Source: Chondrilla cf. caribensis (taxonomy: Eukaryota; Porifera; Demospongiae; Chondrillida; Chondrillidae). Taken from it: 64,000 bases of DNA. Made by a program: the position numbers and the translations under genes. The notes beneath the pieces are model-generated. The model was given only the letters and a program-made list of their open reading frames with translations, had not been told where the DNA came from and made no database searches. Below, piece by piece: positions 1 through 10,940 of the stretch; within the stretch, counting starts at the first letter, position 1, and each line of letters starts with the position of its first letter. The stretch is from positions 5,225,509 through 5,289,508 of the forward strand of contig OZ026547.1 in assembly GCA_964020155.1 (NCBI GenBank). The letters run 5' to 3'.

Positions 1-238
1 ACATAGGGGGTCCACGATCGATCCAAAAGTAGACCAGCATCAAGGTTCATCATGGGTCTTCTTTGCTGGATCTCAAGGGCCTCAAGGACCCTTCTTTTTC
101 CCCAAATGTTCTCCCTTGCAAGGATCCTAGCTTCTTGCCAGTTGATGTTGTGTGCAGTCTTCTGGACATGCACAGCAATTCCATTCAGAGGATCCTTGCT
201 CTTTACCGCCCTCTTGTGTTCTGCCATACGAACCTTCA
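1..238 (-). mobile_element. Inverted 3'-end fragment of the Penelope-like element
   Basis: Positions 1-238 read as the reverse complement of 2273-2510, the 3' coding part of the adjacent element (position k pairs with 2511-k). The switch to sense orientation falls at about 237-238, with one or two bases of shared sequence. Penelope-like elements are known for 5'-truncated copies carrying inverted extensions. The fragment may continue beyond the left edge of the window. Confidence 0.85.
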
Positions 239-2574
239 ATCACCTCACCTTTCTCTACCGATGCCGAGAGAAGAAGATCGTTCCCAAAGGACTACGAGTC
301 AAGCTCCCACTGAGGACTCCGCGGACCGGAAAGATCGCGTTTCGCACCTCGATGACACTCCTTCGCGAGCGTCTATACGAAGTGAGAAGAGTGATTCGGA
401 AGGCTGAAGGAGATCTCGCCAGACTCAAAAACGAGCTCAGAAGTCTCACAACGGACGAAAGATTCAAACGAATCGACGTTTGGAGCGAGGAACTGGCCCA
501 GAGGACGTTTTTGGAGTCAAAGGAGAGACAGAGGAAGAAGCTGAGTTGCCTTTTGGAGGAGAAGGAAGCCAAACAGGGACATGATAGCGTACACCGCTTG
601 GAAATGAACAAAGTTGTAGTCAACATGAGTGACAGGCCTCTAACCAAGCCTGAAGAAAGCATCCTGGCCTTGGGATTGAACTTCGTACCTGTTCCTACAT
701 CCATCCCAGAGAAAACCATCATTGCGGAGACCGAGGCAGTTGCCAGAAGTCTAGCAGATGAGGATGCAGCCAAGCTGAGGTCAGCAGTACAAAGTTGCTT
801 AAACAACCCCAAGCTACCTAAGTCCAATTTGACCAAGTGTCAAATGCTGGCCCTCCAGCAGCTGGAGAAAGACAAGAACATCGTCATTCTTCCAGCGGAC
901 AAGGGTAACGCCACAGTGGTGCTAAACAAAGATGACTACAACCAAAAGATGAACGACCTACTAAAGGATGCCAGCTACAAACGTCTGAGGAACAACCCCA
1001 CTACAAAGGTTGAGAAGAAAGTAGCTGACGCACTGAAAGAGGTCGAGAACAAAGGTGGCTTGTCCACCTCACAGAGGAAGTCCCTGACTAATAAATACAG
1101 CACACCACCTCAGCTGTACGGCTTACCAAAAATCCACAAGAAAGACACTCCCCTTCGACCAATCGTCTCCTCCATCGACTCCCCAACATACAAGCTGGCC
1201 AAACACCTGGCCAACATCCTACAACCTCTGGTCGGCACCACGTCATCCTACGTCAAGGACTCTGAGGACTTCGTCAAGAAGTTGGAGACAACTGATGTTC
1301 AACATAATGACATCATGGTGAGCTTTGATGTTGTCAGTCTTTTCACCAAGGTACCAACTGGTGACGCTCTAAGGGTTATTAAGGATCTGCTTGCAGAGGA
1401 TGACACCCTAAGAGAAAGAACGATCTTGCTGCCTGCAGACATTGTCTCACTCACCGGACTTTGTCTTAACACCACCTACTTTCACTTCGGAGGTAACTTC
1501 TATGAGCAAGTTGAAGGTGCGGCCATGGGTTCTCCACTATCTCCAGTCGTAGCCAACATCTACATGCAGGACTTCGAGTCTCGGGTGCTGGTGACAGCCC
1601 CGCTTAAGCCCTCGCTGTGGTTGCGCTATGTTGATGACACATTTGTAATGTGGAATCATGGAGACAGTGAGCTACAGAACTTCCTGAAACATCTGAATGG
1701 TCAACACGACGACATCCGTTTCACTATGGAGAGAGAAGAAGACGGGACAATCCCTTTCCTCGATGTCCATGTGAAACGTGATGGAGACAAGTTAACCACC
1801 AGTGTTTACAGAAAGCCCACCCACACTGACCGCTACCTCAACTATGACTCACATCACCACCCCAAAGTAAAGTCTGGTATTGTGGATTGCCTAAGCCACA
1901 GAGCAAAGCGGATTTGCAAGAAGGGATCTGCATTGTCAGATGAACTAAAGCATGTCCACAATGCCCTGATGGCAAATGGCTACCCCAGGCATGCACTGAA
2001 AAGACGGCGGAAGAAGAGGAGACGAGATGGTCCCGGTACTGGTCGTCCAAAAGCCAGGATGTTCCTACCATACATCAAGGGCCTCAGCGAGAGGATTGGC
2101 AGAATGTGCAGGCCATTGGGTATCCACACCACTTTCACCTCCAGAAATACCCTAAGGAAATCCCTCACGAAAGTGAAAGGAAGACCTGGTATGTTGGATG
2201 TGAAGGGTGTTGTATACTCTATTCCCTGTGCAGACTGTCCAGCTACCTACATTGGTGAGACCGGGAGGACGCTGAAGGTTCGTATGGCAGAACACAAGAG
2301 GGCGGTAAAGAGCAAGGATCCTCTGAATGGAATTGCTGTGCATGTCCAGAAGACTGCACACAACATCAACTGGCAAGAAGCTAGGATCCTTGCAAGGGAG
2401 AACATTTGGGGAAAAAGAAGGGTCCTTGAGGCCCTTGAGATCCAGCAAAGAAGACCCATGATGAACCTTGATGCTGGTCTACTTTTGGATCGATCGTGGA
2501 CCCCCTATGTTCATCCAAGGAGCGGAAGTCACGAGACCGGAAGTGTCTTGGCGGGAAGCCCAAACCCTATTTAA
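52..2574 (+). CDS. Penelope-like reverse transcriptase / GIY-YIG endonuclease, copy 1 with chimeric N terminus
   Basis: Open frame of 840 codons. Residues from about 63 to the end match copy 2 residue for residue: N-terminal basic and coiled region, a YGLPKIHK segment, FDVVSLFT (motif A), AAMGSPLSPVVANIY (motif B), YVDD (motif C), then a GIY-YIG endonuclease domain near the C terminus. The first ~62 residues are not element protein: they come from antisense reading of the inverted 3' fragment at 1-238, which happens to stay open. The native N terminus is absent, so this copy is 5'-truncated even though its frame is uninterrupted. I infer that it is non-autonomous, or expressed only if the chimeric start is used. 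Confidence 0.85.
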   Translation: MGLLCWISRASRTLLFPQMFSLARILASCQLMLCAVFWTCTAIPFRGSLLFTALLCSAIRTFNHLTFLYRCREKKIVPKGLRVKLPLRTPRTGKIAFRTSMTLLRERLYEVRRVIRKAEGDLARLKNELRSLTTDERFKRIDVWSEELAQRTFLESKERQRKKLSCLLEEKEAKQGHDSVHRLEMNKVVVNMSDRPLTKPEESILALGLNFVPVPTSIPEKTIIAETEAVARSLADEDAAKLRSAVQSCLNNPKLPKSNLTKCQMLALQQLEKDKNIVILPADKGNATVVLNKDDYNQKMNDLLKDASYKRLRNNPTTKVEKKVADALKEVENKGGLSTSQRKSLTNKYSTPPQLYGLPKIHKKDTPLRPIVSSIDSPTYKLAKHLANILQPLVGTTSSYVKDSEDFVKKLETTDVQHNDIMVSFDVVSLFTKVPTGDALRVIKDLLAEDDTLRERTILLPADIVSLTGLCLNTTYFHFGGNFYEQVEGAAMGSPLSPVVANIYMQDFESRVLVTAPLKPSLWLRYVDDTFVMWNHGDSELQNFLKHLNGQHDDIRFTMEREEDGTIPFLDVHVKRDGDKLTTSVYRKPTHTDRYLNYDSHHHPKVKSGIVDCLSHRAKRICKKGSALSDELKHVHNALMANGYPRHALKRRRKKRRRDGPGTGRPKARMFLPYIKGLSERIGRMCRPLGIHTTFTSRNTLRKSLTKVKGRPGMLDVKGVVYSIPCADCPATYIGETGRTLKVRMAEHKRAVKSKDPLNGIAVHVQKTAHNINWQEARILARENIWGKRRVLEALEIQQRRPMMNLDAGLLLDRSWTPYVHPRSGSHETGSVLAGSPNPI

Positions 2575-2735
2575 GGAGGGTAACTCCCAAGGCACCCCGA
2601 CTGCTGAAGACGACCCACAGGGTTGAAACGTCCAGATGAAGAACTCTCTTCACCAGACTGCGTTTTTGAACGCTCCTGAATCCAAACGGATTTTCCCAAC
2701 AACAGTTGGAAACTTCGCAGTCCGAAATCCCTATT
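2575..2735 (+). repeat. Penelope-like 3' terminal repeat (pLTR-like), internal copy
   Basis: Identical by eye to 5156-5316. It holds the 3' untranslated end of copy 1 and also the ATG and first ~33 codons used by the copy 2 reading frame. It therefore works as 3' end of one unit and 5' leader of the next. Confidence 0.8.
2604..2629 (+). other. Conserved CTGAAGA / hairpin / GAAAC motif in the PLE terminal repeat
   Basis: CTGAAGA is followed by a hairpin (ACCC, loop ACA, GGGT) and then GAAAC. This resembles stem II and core of the hammerhead ribozymes described in Penelope-like pLTRs. One extra C sits between the CTGAAGA core and the stem, and I could not draw stems I and III, so catalytic activity is not supported. 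The motif recurs at 5185 and, diverged, at 49032. Confidence 0.4.
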
Positions 2736-5155
2736 CGATTGTTCAACGCTCAGAGCGGGCGCTTACGAAGCTATGTTACGAGCTCAGAAATGCTAAGGAG
2801 AGGATCGCCAGACACCGGAATCACCTCACCTTTCTCTACCGATGCCGAGAGAAGAAGATCGTTCCCAAAGGACTACGAGTCAAGCTCCCACTGAGGACTC
2901 CGCGGACCGGAAAGATCGCGTTTCGCACCTCGATGACACTCCTTCGCGAGCGTCTATACGAAGTGAGAAGAGTGATTCGGAAGGCTGAAGGAGATCTCGC
3001 CAGACTCAAAAACGAGCTCAGAAGTCTCACAACGGACGAAAGATTCAAACGAATCGACGTTTGGAGCGAGGAACTGGCCCAGAGGACGTTTTTGGAGTCA
3101 AAGGAGAGACAGAGGAAGAAGCTGAGTTGCCTTTTGGAGGAGAAGGAAGCCAAACAGGGACATGATAGCGTACACCGCTTGGAAATGAACAAAGTTGTAG
3201 TCAACATGAGTGACAGGCCTCTAACCAAGCCTGAAGAAAGCATCCTGGCCTTGGGATTGAACTTCGTACCTGTTCCTACATCCATCCCAGAGAAAACCAT
3301 CATTGCGGAGACCGAGGCAGTTGCCAGAAGTCTAGCAGATGAGGATGCAGCCAAGCTGAGGTCAGCAGTACAAAGTTGCTTAAACAACCCCAAGCTACCT
3401 AAGTCCAATTTGACCAAGTGTCAAATGCTGGCCCTCCAGCAGCTGGAGAAAGACAAGAACATCGTCATTCTTCCAGCGGACAAGGGTAACGCCACAGTGG
3501 TGCTAAACAAAGATGACTACAACCAAAAGATGAACGACCTACTAAAGGATGCCAGCTACAAACGTCTGAGGAACAACCCCACTACAAAGGTTGAGAAGAA
3601 AGTAGCTGACGCACTGAAAGAGGTCGAGAACAAAGGTGGCTTGTCCACCTCACAGAGGAAGTCCCTGACTAATAAATACAGCACACCACCTCAGCTGTAC
3701 GGCTTACCAAAAATCCACAAGAAAGACACTCCCCTTCGACCAATCGTCTCCTCCATCGACTCCCCAACATACAAGCTGGCCAAACACCTGGCCAACATCC
3801 TACAACCTCTGGTCGGCACCACGTCATCCTACGTCAAGGACTCTGAGGACTTCGTCAAGAAGTTGGAGACAACTGATGTTCAACATAATGACATCATGGT
3901 GAGCTTTGATGTTGTCAGTCTTTTCACCAAGGTACCAACTGGTGACGCTCTAAGGGTTATTAAGGATCTGCTTGCAGAGGATGACACCCTAAGAGAAAGA
4001 ACGATCTTGCTGCCTGCAGACATTGTCTCACTCACCGGACTTTGTCTTAACACCACCTACTTTCACTTCGGAGGTAACTTCTATGAGCAAGTTGAAGGTG
4101 CGGCCATGGGTTCTCCACTATCTCCAGTCGTAGCCAACATCTACATGCAGGACTTCGAGTCTCGGGTGCTGGTGACAGCCCCGCTTAAGCCCTCGCTGTG
4201 GTTGCGCTATGTTGATGACACATTTGTAATGTGGAATCATGGAGACAGTGAGCTACAGAACTTCCTGAAACATCTGAATGGTCAACACGACGACATCCGT
4301 TTCACTATGGAGAGAGAAGAAGACGGGACAATCCCTTTCCTCGATGTCCATGTGAAACGTGATGGAGACAAGTTAACCACCAGTGTTTACAGAAAGCCCA
4401 CCCACACTGACCGCTACCTCAACTATGACTCACATCACCACCCCAAAGTAAAGTCTGGTATTGTGGATTGCCTAAGCCACAGAGCAAAGCGGATTTGCAA
4501 GAAGGGATCTGCATTGTCAGATGAACTAAAGCATGTCCACAATGCCCTGATGGCAAATGGCTACCCCAGGCATGCACTGAAAAGACGGCGGAAGAAGAGG
4601 AGACGAGATGGTCCCGGTACTGGTCGTCCAAAAGCCAGGATGTTCCTACCATACATCAAGGGCCTCAGCGAGAGGATTGGCAGAATGTGCAGGCCATTGG
4701 GTATCCACACCACTTTCACCTCCAGAAATACCCTAAGGAAATCCCTCACGAAAGTGAAAGGAAGACCTGGTATGTTGGATGTGAAGGGTGTTGTATACTC
4801 TATTCCCTGTGCAGACTGTCCAGCTACCTACATTGGTGAGACCGGGAGGACGCTGAAGGTTCGTATGGCAGAACACAAGAGGGCGGTAAAGAGCAAGGAT
4901 CCTCTGAATGGAATTGCTGTGCATGTCCAGAAGACTGCACACAACATCAACTGGCAAGAAGCTAGGATCCTTGCAAGGGAGAACATTTGGGGAAAAAGAA
5001 GGGTCCTTGAGGCCCTTGAGATCCAGCAAAGAAGACCCATGATGAACCTTGATGCTGGTCTACTTTTGGATCGATCGTGGACCCCCTATGTTCATCCAAG
5101 GAGCGGAAGTCACGAGACCGGAAGTGTCTTGGCGGGAAGCCCAAACCCTATTTAA
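2636..5155 (+). CDS. Penelope-like reverse transcriptase / GIY-YIG endonuclease, copy 2 (full length)
   Basis: Intact 839-residue retroelement protein that would copy element RNA into the genome using an endonuclease-generated primer. Visible features: basic and coiled N-terminal region (about 50-190), ADKGNATVVLNKDDY (RT motif 1), YGLPKIHKKDTPLRPIV (motif 2), SFDVVSLFTKVP (motif A), AAMGSPLSPVVANIY (motif B), YVDD at 525-528 (motif C), IPFLDV and YRKPTHTDRYL, then a GIY-YIG domain with GVVY at 718-721, a CxxC pair (725 and 728) and TYIGETGR at 731-738. The ATG at 2636 lies inside the 3' terminal repeat of copy 1, so the N terminus exists only because of the tandem arrangement. No stop or frameshift is seen, so the element may be active. 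Confidence 0.92.
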   Translation: MKNSLHQTAFLNAPESKRIFPTTVGNFAVRNPYSIVQRSERALTKLCYELRNAKERIARHRNHLTFLYRCREKKIVPKGLRVKLPLRTPRTGKIAFRTSMTLLRERLYEVRRVIRKAEGDLARLKNELRSLTTDERFKRIDVWSEELAQRTFLESKERQRKKLSCLLEEKEAKQGHDSVHRLEMNKVVVNMSDRPLTKPEESILALGLNFVPVPTSIPEKTIIAETEAVARSLADEDAAKLRSAVQSCLNNPKLPKSNLTKCQMLALQQLEKDKNIVILPADKGNATVVLNKDDYNQKMNDLLKDASYKRLRNNPTTKVEKKVADALKEVENKGGLSTSQRKSLTNKYSTPPQLYGLPKIHKKDTPLRPIVSSIDSPTYKLAKHLANILQPLVGTTSSYVKDSEDFVKKLETTDVQHNDIMVSFDVVSLFTKVPTGDALRVIKDLLAEDDTLRERTILLPADIVSLTGLCLNTTYFHFGGNFYEQVEGAAMGSPLSPVVANIYMQDFESRVLVTAPLKPSLWLRYVDDTFVMWNHGDSELQNFLKHLNGQHDDIRFTMEREEDGTIPFLDVHVKRDGDKLTTSVYRKPTHTDRYLNYDSHHHPKVKSGIVDCLSHRAKRICKKGSALSDELKHVHNALMANGYPRHALKRRRKKRRRDGPGTGRPKARMFLPYIKGLSERIGRMCRPLGIHTTFTSRNTLRKSLTKVKGRPGMLDVKGVVYSIPCADCPATYIGETGRTLKVRMAEHKRAVKSKDPLNGIAVHVQKTAHNINWQEARILARENIWGKRRVLEALEIQQRRPMMNLDAGLLLDRSWTPYVHPRSGSHETGSVLAGSPNPI

Positions 5156-5318
5156 GGAGGGTAACTCCCAAGGCACCCCGACTGCTGAAGACGACCCACA
5201 GGGTTGAAACGTCCAGATGAAGAACTCTCTTCACCAGACTGCGTTTTTGAACGCTCCTGAATCCAAACGGATTTTCCCAACAACAGTTGGAAACTTCGCA
5301 GTCCGAAATCCCTATTCG
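2736..5318 (+). mobile_element. Penelope-like element copy 2
   Basis: Unit of about 2.58 kb, following copy 1 at a spacing of 2581 bp. Its 3' end is set by comparison: both copies share sequence through CCCTATTCGAT, after which copy 1 continues into copy 2 and copy 2 continues into unrelated DNA at about 5318. Confidence 0.85.
5156..5316 (+). repeat. Penelope-like 3' terminal repeat, outer copy
   Basis: Second copy of 2575-2735. It includes the hairpin motif at 5185-5210 and, at 5217, a third copy of the ATG that starts the copy 2 reading frame. Here the frame runs into flanking DNA and stops at 5471. Confidence 0.8.
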
Positions 5319-8300
5319 ATATTTACTACATACAAGCATACAGACATATATTATACTGCTACAATACGTACCCTGCACACCCACACAACACACATAATAA
5401 GTATCTCAATAAGTCATCAGATTGTCGAATGTATTCTCTCCAGGGGCCTTAATAGAACCTTTACAGGCTAGTAGCTCTCCCTGTACAAAAACCCCCATCC
5501 TTCAGTCTGAGAATGACTCTCTCTTATCACACTCAGTCTGTAAGATAATCATTTACACACTGAACACTGTACGCCAATGTGACATAATATCATCAGGTAC
5601 AAAGTATGTACATGTCCATGATTTACACTACATGGCATGGTTATGTCAACTTTGGAACAACTGACATCACATGCAACTTTGAGAGAGAAATCTTGGAACT
5701 TGTTTGCGGAATACTTGTAATGTTGATTCAAATTTGGGCACCTGAGTATGCAGTATTGAGACATACTGCAAGAGGTTTCTTCATATGCATGATATGAGAC
5801 AGGTTATTATGATTTTGCTCACAAAAGTAGTTCCTCGTCATGGGAATACTCAGCCATGGTAAATACTGTGACACAAGGTAGCACTTTACATGGCATTGTG
5901 CATGTGTTACCACTCACTGTGGTCAATGTGCACTGTTCACTGCGGCCAGGTTTGACCAGTAGTCAGAAATGACACTATTTATATTACTATAAACTTCGTC
6001 TACGGATCATTAGTTACTGATATTAAAACAAGGAGCAAAGAAAAATTAATGAGAAGGTCGTTACGGAAATTCACCAGTTGTCTGGCGAAGAAGGAGTCTT
6101 CACCTTTTCGACTCCGCCCCCACCACGTGTTTTGGACCGGTCGATCTGTTTTTAAATTCAATGCTTCCTGAAATGGTGAGTTTTGAGTGTTCTTGTAGGT
6201 CTTAATACTGATTTAGTTGCTATTGTGTGTTTATTTTTATACAGAAGCATTTATTTCCACAATTATTTTGTTATTTACGTCAATCTCTCCTGTCGATTGT
6301 TTTCCCATCCAATCCACAAGAATATGAATGTCACTGTTCATGCACCAAAAATGTTGGCGAGACGACGTACCTTGTATGTGATGTTAAGACCAAACCTTAT
6401 GGGCATTTTCCATTTCCATTAGTAGATTTTCACAAGATTGAGAGGTGCACGCACGCAGCGGGTTCTTGGAGAGGTACATGCCTTGTGTCTGTGACTGTAA
6501 TATAGCAGAAATTGTTAATTTACTATCAAGAAGCGATGAATCAGCTGGAAAAGTAAAACAATGAAAATGAACTGTTGAAATAGTGATAATCGTGAATAAA
6601 ATAGAGCTAAGCATTAAATTTTGTAATATATTACGTACAACACTGTGTAATTAACTTATTCTGTTATTTTTCTTACATATTTGAGTTGGCTCTAACTTTC
6701 AGTTTGATTGTGCATTAAGTAAGTCTCACGTGACACTGAAAGTTTCATTTATTGGAAGTTAGGTTGCTTTTCTACACACTCGATATTCTTCTGTTGGTAA
6801 ATTGCCCTACATTGTGAATTGCTACATCATTTGAGAACTTCATTCCACTACTTTCTGGTCATTTGATGTCACCACTGCTCATTTGTATGCAGTCTGTGTT
6901 CTTTCCTACTTTCGAGTTCATTTCATCTGAACATGTATTACATGAAGCTTGTTTGTTTCAGGAAATATGGCAGAGGATAATATAATTAGTAAGTCTTGTT
7001 GTGGTGATTTTTTCCATATTAATGTGAGAAGTGTCAGCATCTGGTCATCTACCATCCCTGAATGTGAAGTGCATGTTTCACAACGAATGTGCGGGCTACC
7101 ATGATACGATTACCAATCTTATTTGTTGCTACCACATCTTGCTGTGAGCAATAACATCTGGTAGAGACTTCTGCCTCTTCCGATCATTTGGCAATTGTCT
7201 TAACTCAGCTTCATCTTTGAAATTCGGAATTGTGTTTTAATTATTGTTATGTTCATATCCCTGTCATTGCAGGTAGTATGTTGCTGTTCAGAAGACGAAT
7301 GGAAGATATTGATGCAAATAGCCATATACGTAGCATTCATTATGCCAAAAAATTTAATACCCTAGTGGAATATTCAATACTATGTACTATAATTTAATAG
7401 GAGAGTATTTGAATTTCCCATTCCAAAGCAGTGCTTCCATAATTATTGAAATGTTTCATTGATTATATCTGTATAGGGAGTGTTTGATACATCGTTACAT
7501 ATTTTCACCATATTAGTCTGGTAACACAAGTTATGGTTGCACATAGGCCAATTTCTGCAGATCTGATTCCAAAGATCTCTGGGGTTTATTATCTCAGTGA
7601 TCATTTCAAGCAATGGTAAATTATGCTGTTAGATACAAAAAATCATTAAGTATACTATATATATATGTATAAGTATAAGTATCAAGTGTCTCATTTGGTA
7701 AGCTATGTACAACAAGGTTGGTTCAGTTAAGCAATGGAGCATGACATTGTTAGATCTAATGAAAGTGCAAAGGAAGATTTGCATTGTCTTTTAGTCAACT
7801 CTATGCCAGGAAATGTACATACAGCTGCGCATGCATTGCTTACAAAATCCACGTGAACAGAATGCTAAGAATAAAAGGAAAATATTTACGGTTAGTCTTA
7901 CCAAAGGGGAAAAGTTTTGTCTTCTGATGTCATATTCAATTTTTTTTTGAATTAAGCTGTTAAAAGTAATAAAGTGGCACTAAATATTAAATTAATATAT
8001 ATGTTGTAACTGAAGTTGATAATAAAGCCAGATGCCAAAACAAGTTCTCTAAACAGAGTAACAGTATTACCTTCTAATATAAAGCAAATATACATATGCA
8101 ATAAGTATAGAGGATTTAATTGATTGATAGCAATACATGTTTTCTGTACATAAGTGTATGGTATGCCCGATAATCCTACATGTTATTGATTCTAATACTG
8201 TGGGTGTAAGTATTGCGTAGGTTCAGGTCTCATGCTCATGATCATGTCATTTGTTAACCCTTAATATTATTTAGCCAAATATCTGGTGAGCCCCGAGGTT

Positions 8301-8754
8301 TACATTGCGAAAGTTTATCTGATTTTATTGATTTATTCTATAATATTATAGGCTTTGAATCCCCAACTTTTTGATATGTTCTGTATAAATGAAGATATAG
8401 GACAAAAAATGAATGTTATCCTGGTTATCCGGAAATTCTATAAATGATTACTGGAATTCGATTACATTACATATGCAATGAAAATGACTGCCTAGTGACC
8501 TTAGTTTGGGGAGGCAGACAACCTGGACAAAACAGCTAATAGCCTTTCTAAAGAAATGAAAGACGATTGTATAGAATGAATAAGGTGCAAAGAATGTTGT
8601 CTACTTCAACAACCACGCTTATTGTTAGAATGTTCATGGTTAAGAGTTAAATTCTTCAGTAGATTACTACTTGTATACCTTTTGTAGGTAGGTGTGTCAA
8701 TTGATATCCTAGTCACCATGACATTCTTTAACGTAGCAAATAAAATTTATAATA
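5319..8754. other. Gene-poor AT-rich spacer
   Basis: Only short frames below about 100 codons without recognisable motifs, plus scattered A/T-rich tracts. I see no gene, RNA gene or clear repeat here. Confidence 0.5.
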
Positions 8755-9290
8755 CTATTGTTGAAGGACTTTTTGGTGGCTGGCTAAAGGGAATCTGGCA
8801 CATGGCTGATGGGTCAACCTATACCCTGTCTTGGACTCCAAATGACTAATGATATAGCAAGGAATTGCTGTGGGGTCAAGGATTGAGCGCCATTTAGACA
8901 ACTGCTCCAGTGCCGCCATTGCGGCAATGATGTCCAACAGTTTGGGTGATGTGGCCTTATCTGCATGTTCAGCCAGGATAGGATGCCCTGTTACCAAGCT
9001 ATTAATAACATCATCTTCCACTCCCTTACTGTTGCCAACTTCACTACAGGTTAACATGCTCTGGCCATTCCTTGCAGGTGCTAAATGTCCGGATCATGTA
9101 TCCATGCTTCTGTTGTCAACGGGGCATGCCTCATTTTGGAATGCCACACTTGCACACATTTTACCCCTTAAACTCCAGCACTCTTCCAAGTTTGTGGGTG
9201 GTGCAGAGGCAATTGCCAAGAAACCAAGAATTTCAAATATATCCACCTTGACCTTATGTAACCAGATGTAATCCAGATGAAATACGGTAG
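8755..9290 (-). pseudogene. Unidentified broken reading frame
   Basis: On the minus strand one frame stays open from about 9290 to a TAG at 8755, except for a single TGA at 9096-9094. The last ~110 codons contain an alanine- and leucine-rich helical stretch (KLLDIIAAMAALEQLSKW). I do not recognise the family. The plus strand of the same segment is also open for 133 codons (8870-9271), so coding direction is uncertain. It could be a decayed gene or transposon fragment, or chance. Confidence 0.3.
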
Positions 9291-9481
9291 TAATTTTTTT
9301 GATTTTTATATTATGTTTATTTCATATGATATTTATTTTATAAAACTTAATCACAATGATTCTTTTATATTCATTCTTCATCTAAATACAGAAATTAAGC
9401 ACGTAGTGTAGTGGTAAATACTTAATTTTTACTAAATATTCTTTGAGACTACAGACTGGAAAATGATGATCCTCACATCCA

Positions 9482-10254
9482 CTATCCTGTTGAACATCCT
9501 TGTTGGCCAACATTTTCATTACCCCCTGGATGTCTTATTACTCCACATACACACTTTGTTGCATTATTGCCTTGCACTCCTTTGTCGACCATTAGTTCAC
9601 ATTTCAGTACATTAAATACAGGATGCCCTCTTTCACCTCGTTCACCCTTTGTTCCACTAAGTCCTGGGGGTCCCAAGTCTCCTTTCAGTCCTGGTTCGCC
9701 TTTCTGTCCAACATTCCCTGGTTGTCCTGTTTCTCCTAGTTCACCTTTTGTTCCATTTATTCCTTGATCTCCTGGTTCACCCTTTTCTCCCTTTGTTCCA
9801 TTTAGTCTTTGTGGTCCTGGTATTCCTGGCTCTCCCTTTACCCCTCGCTTTCCCTTGTTTCCTTTTTGACCTTGTTCTCCTTTCAGTCCTGGTTCACCTT
9901 TCTGTCCAGCATTCCCTGCTTGTCCTGTTTCCCCTTGTTCACCTTTTGTTCCATTAACTCCAGACACTCCTGGATCCCCTTTCAGTCCTGGTTCACCTTT
10001 CTGTCCAGCATTCCCTGCTTGTCCTGTTTCTCCTCGTTCACCTTTTGTTCCATTAAGTCCATGTGGTCCTTGGCGTCCTGGAGACCCTGGCAGTCCTAAC
10101 TCTCCATTTTCGCCCCTCTCCCCTTGTGGCCCTGGGTCTCCATTTTCACCCTTTGTCCCATTTATCCCATTCAGTCCCGGTGTTCCTCTAGCCCCTTTTG
10201 GTCCAGGTGAACAACTGCAATCATCTTGTCATCTAATTCTTTCAAGTAGTTTAT
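9482..10254 (-). pseudogene. Collagen-like gene A, exon 2 (nonsense codon in the protease-site block)
   Basis: The acceptor ACACAG precedes base 10254. The first codons read D-K-L-L-E-R-I-R, then TGA (10231-10229) where paralogues have CGA (Arg), then Q-D-D-C-S-C and a Gly-X-Y region with the usual GLNGTKGE and GQKGEPGLKG modules. The C-terminal ~45 residues lose the Gly register (a stretch around FNVLKCELMVDKG) before the stop at 9482. If the TGA were sense, exons 1 and 2 would join in frame (199 + 773 nt, 323 residues). The early stop and eroded tail suggest a pseudogene. A single assembly or sequencing error at the TGA cannot be excluded. Confidence 0.75.
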
Positions 10255-10940
10255 CTGTGTAAAAATGCATAATCCAAATTAACAATTTTTGATTAATTGT
10301 TACTATTATGGAATAGTTTCTAGCATATTCAATATAGAATAGGAGTTGTTACATATGTCTTGGGCACAAAGGGAGACGTAGGGTTTATACGCTATTATAC
10401 TTTGTTATAATATAGCCTTGTATGCTTAAAATGATGGCAATTGTGTACATTATCCTTGGCTCCTTGACCACAGTGTATGAATGAGGGTATTATCTGCAAA
10501 GAATACTTAGAAACAGTAGAAGAACTAAGAGTGTCTGTATCTATGAAATTGCCCATAACAATGAAACCAAAAATTCATCAGATTTGTATAGCAACGAGGA
10601 TAGAATGTGCTATTCATCAATACAGATGTATACAAGATACAGTAATGTCAGATATAAAGGTCACATATGCAAGTATGACATGTTAGCATCGTTGCCTTTG
10701 ACAGAATGGCTGGCAAATTTTAGGTTGATTTTGATATGCTATTTTTCCTCTGCAGATGACGTTGTAAGTGTAACAACCATAACTGCGTGGTTTATGAACA
10801 CTTATACTTCTCATTTCGATTATAGAATATTTTATTCCAGTAATGGTAAAATTGCAACACCAATAAACCATGATTCACCAATGTCACAAATGCGGTGGGT
10901 TTTATGAAAGGTACTGGAATATATTTAGCATCGAAGATAG

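Larger units (their letters stand above)
239..2735 (+). mobile_element. Penelope-like element copy 1 (5'-truncated)
   Basis: Sense-strand copy equivalent to 2819-5316 of copy 2, with no difference noticed by eye. It lacks the ~83 bp that begin copy 2 (2736-2818). It lies directly head-to-tail with copy 2, the arrangement usual for Penelope-like elements, in which the upstream partial copy acts as a pseudo-LTR. Near identity implies recent insertion or duplication. Confidence 0.85.

Noticed and set aside
255..836. 193-codon antisense frame inside the Penelope-like element (repeated at 2836-3417)
   Set aside because: Overlaps the conserved sense protein and has no recognisable domain.
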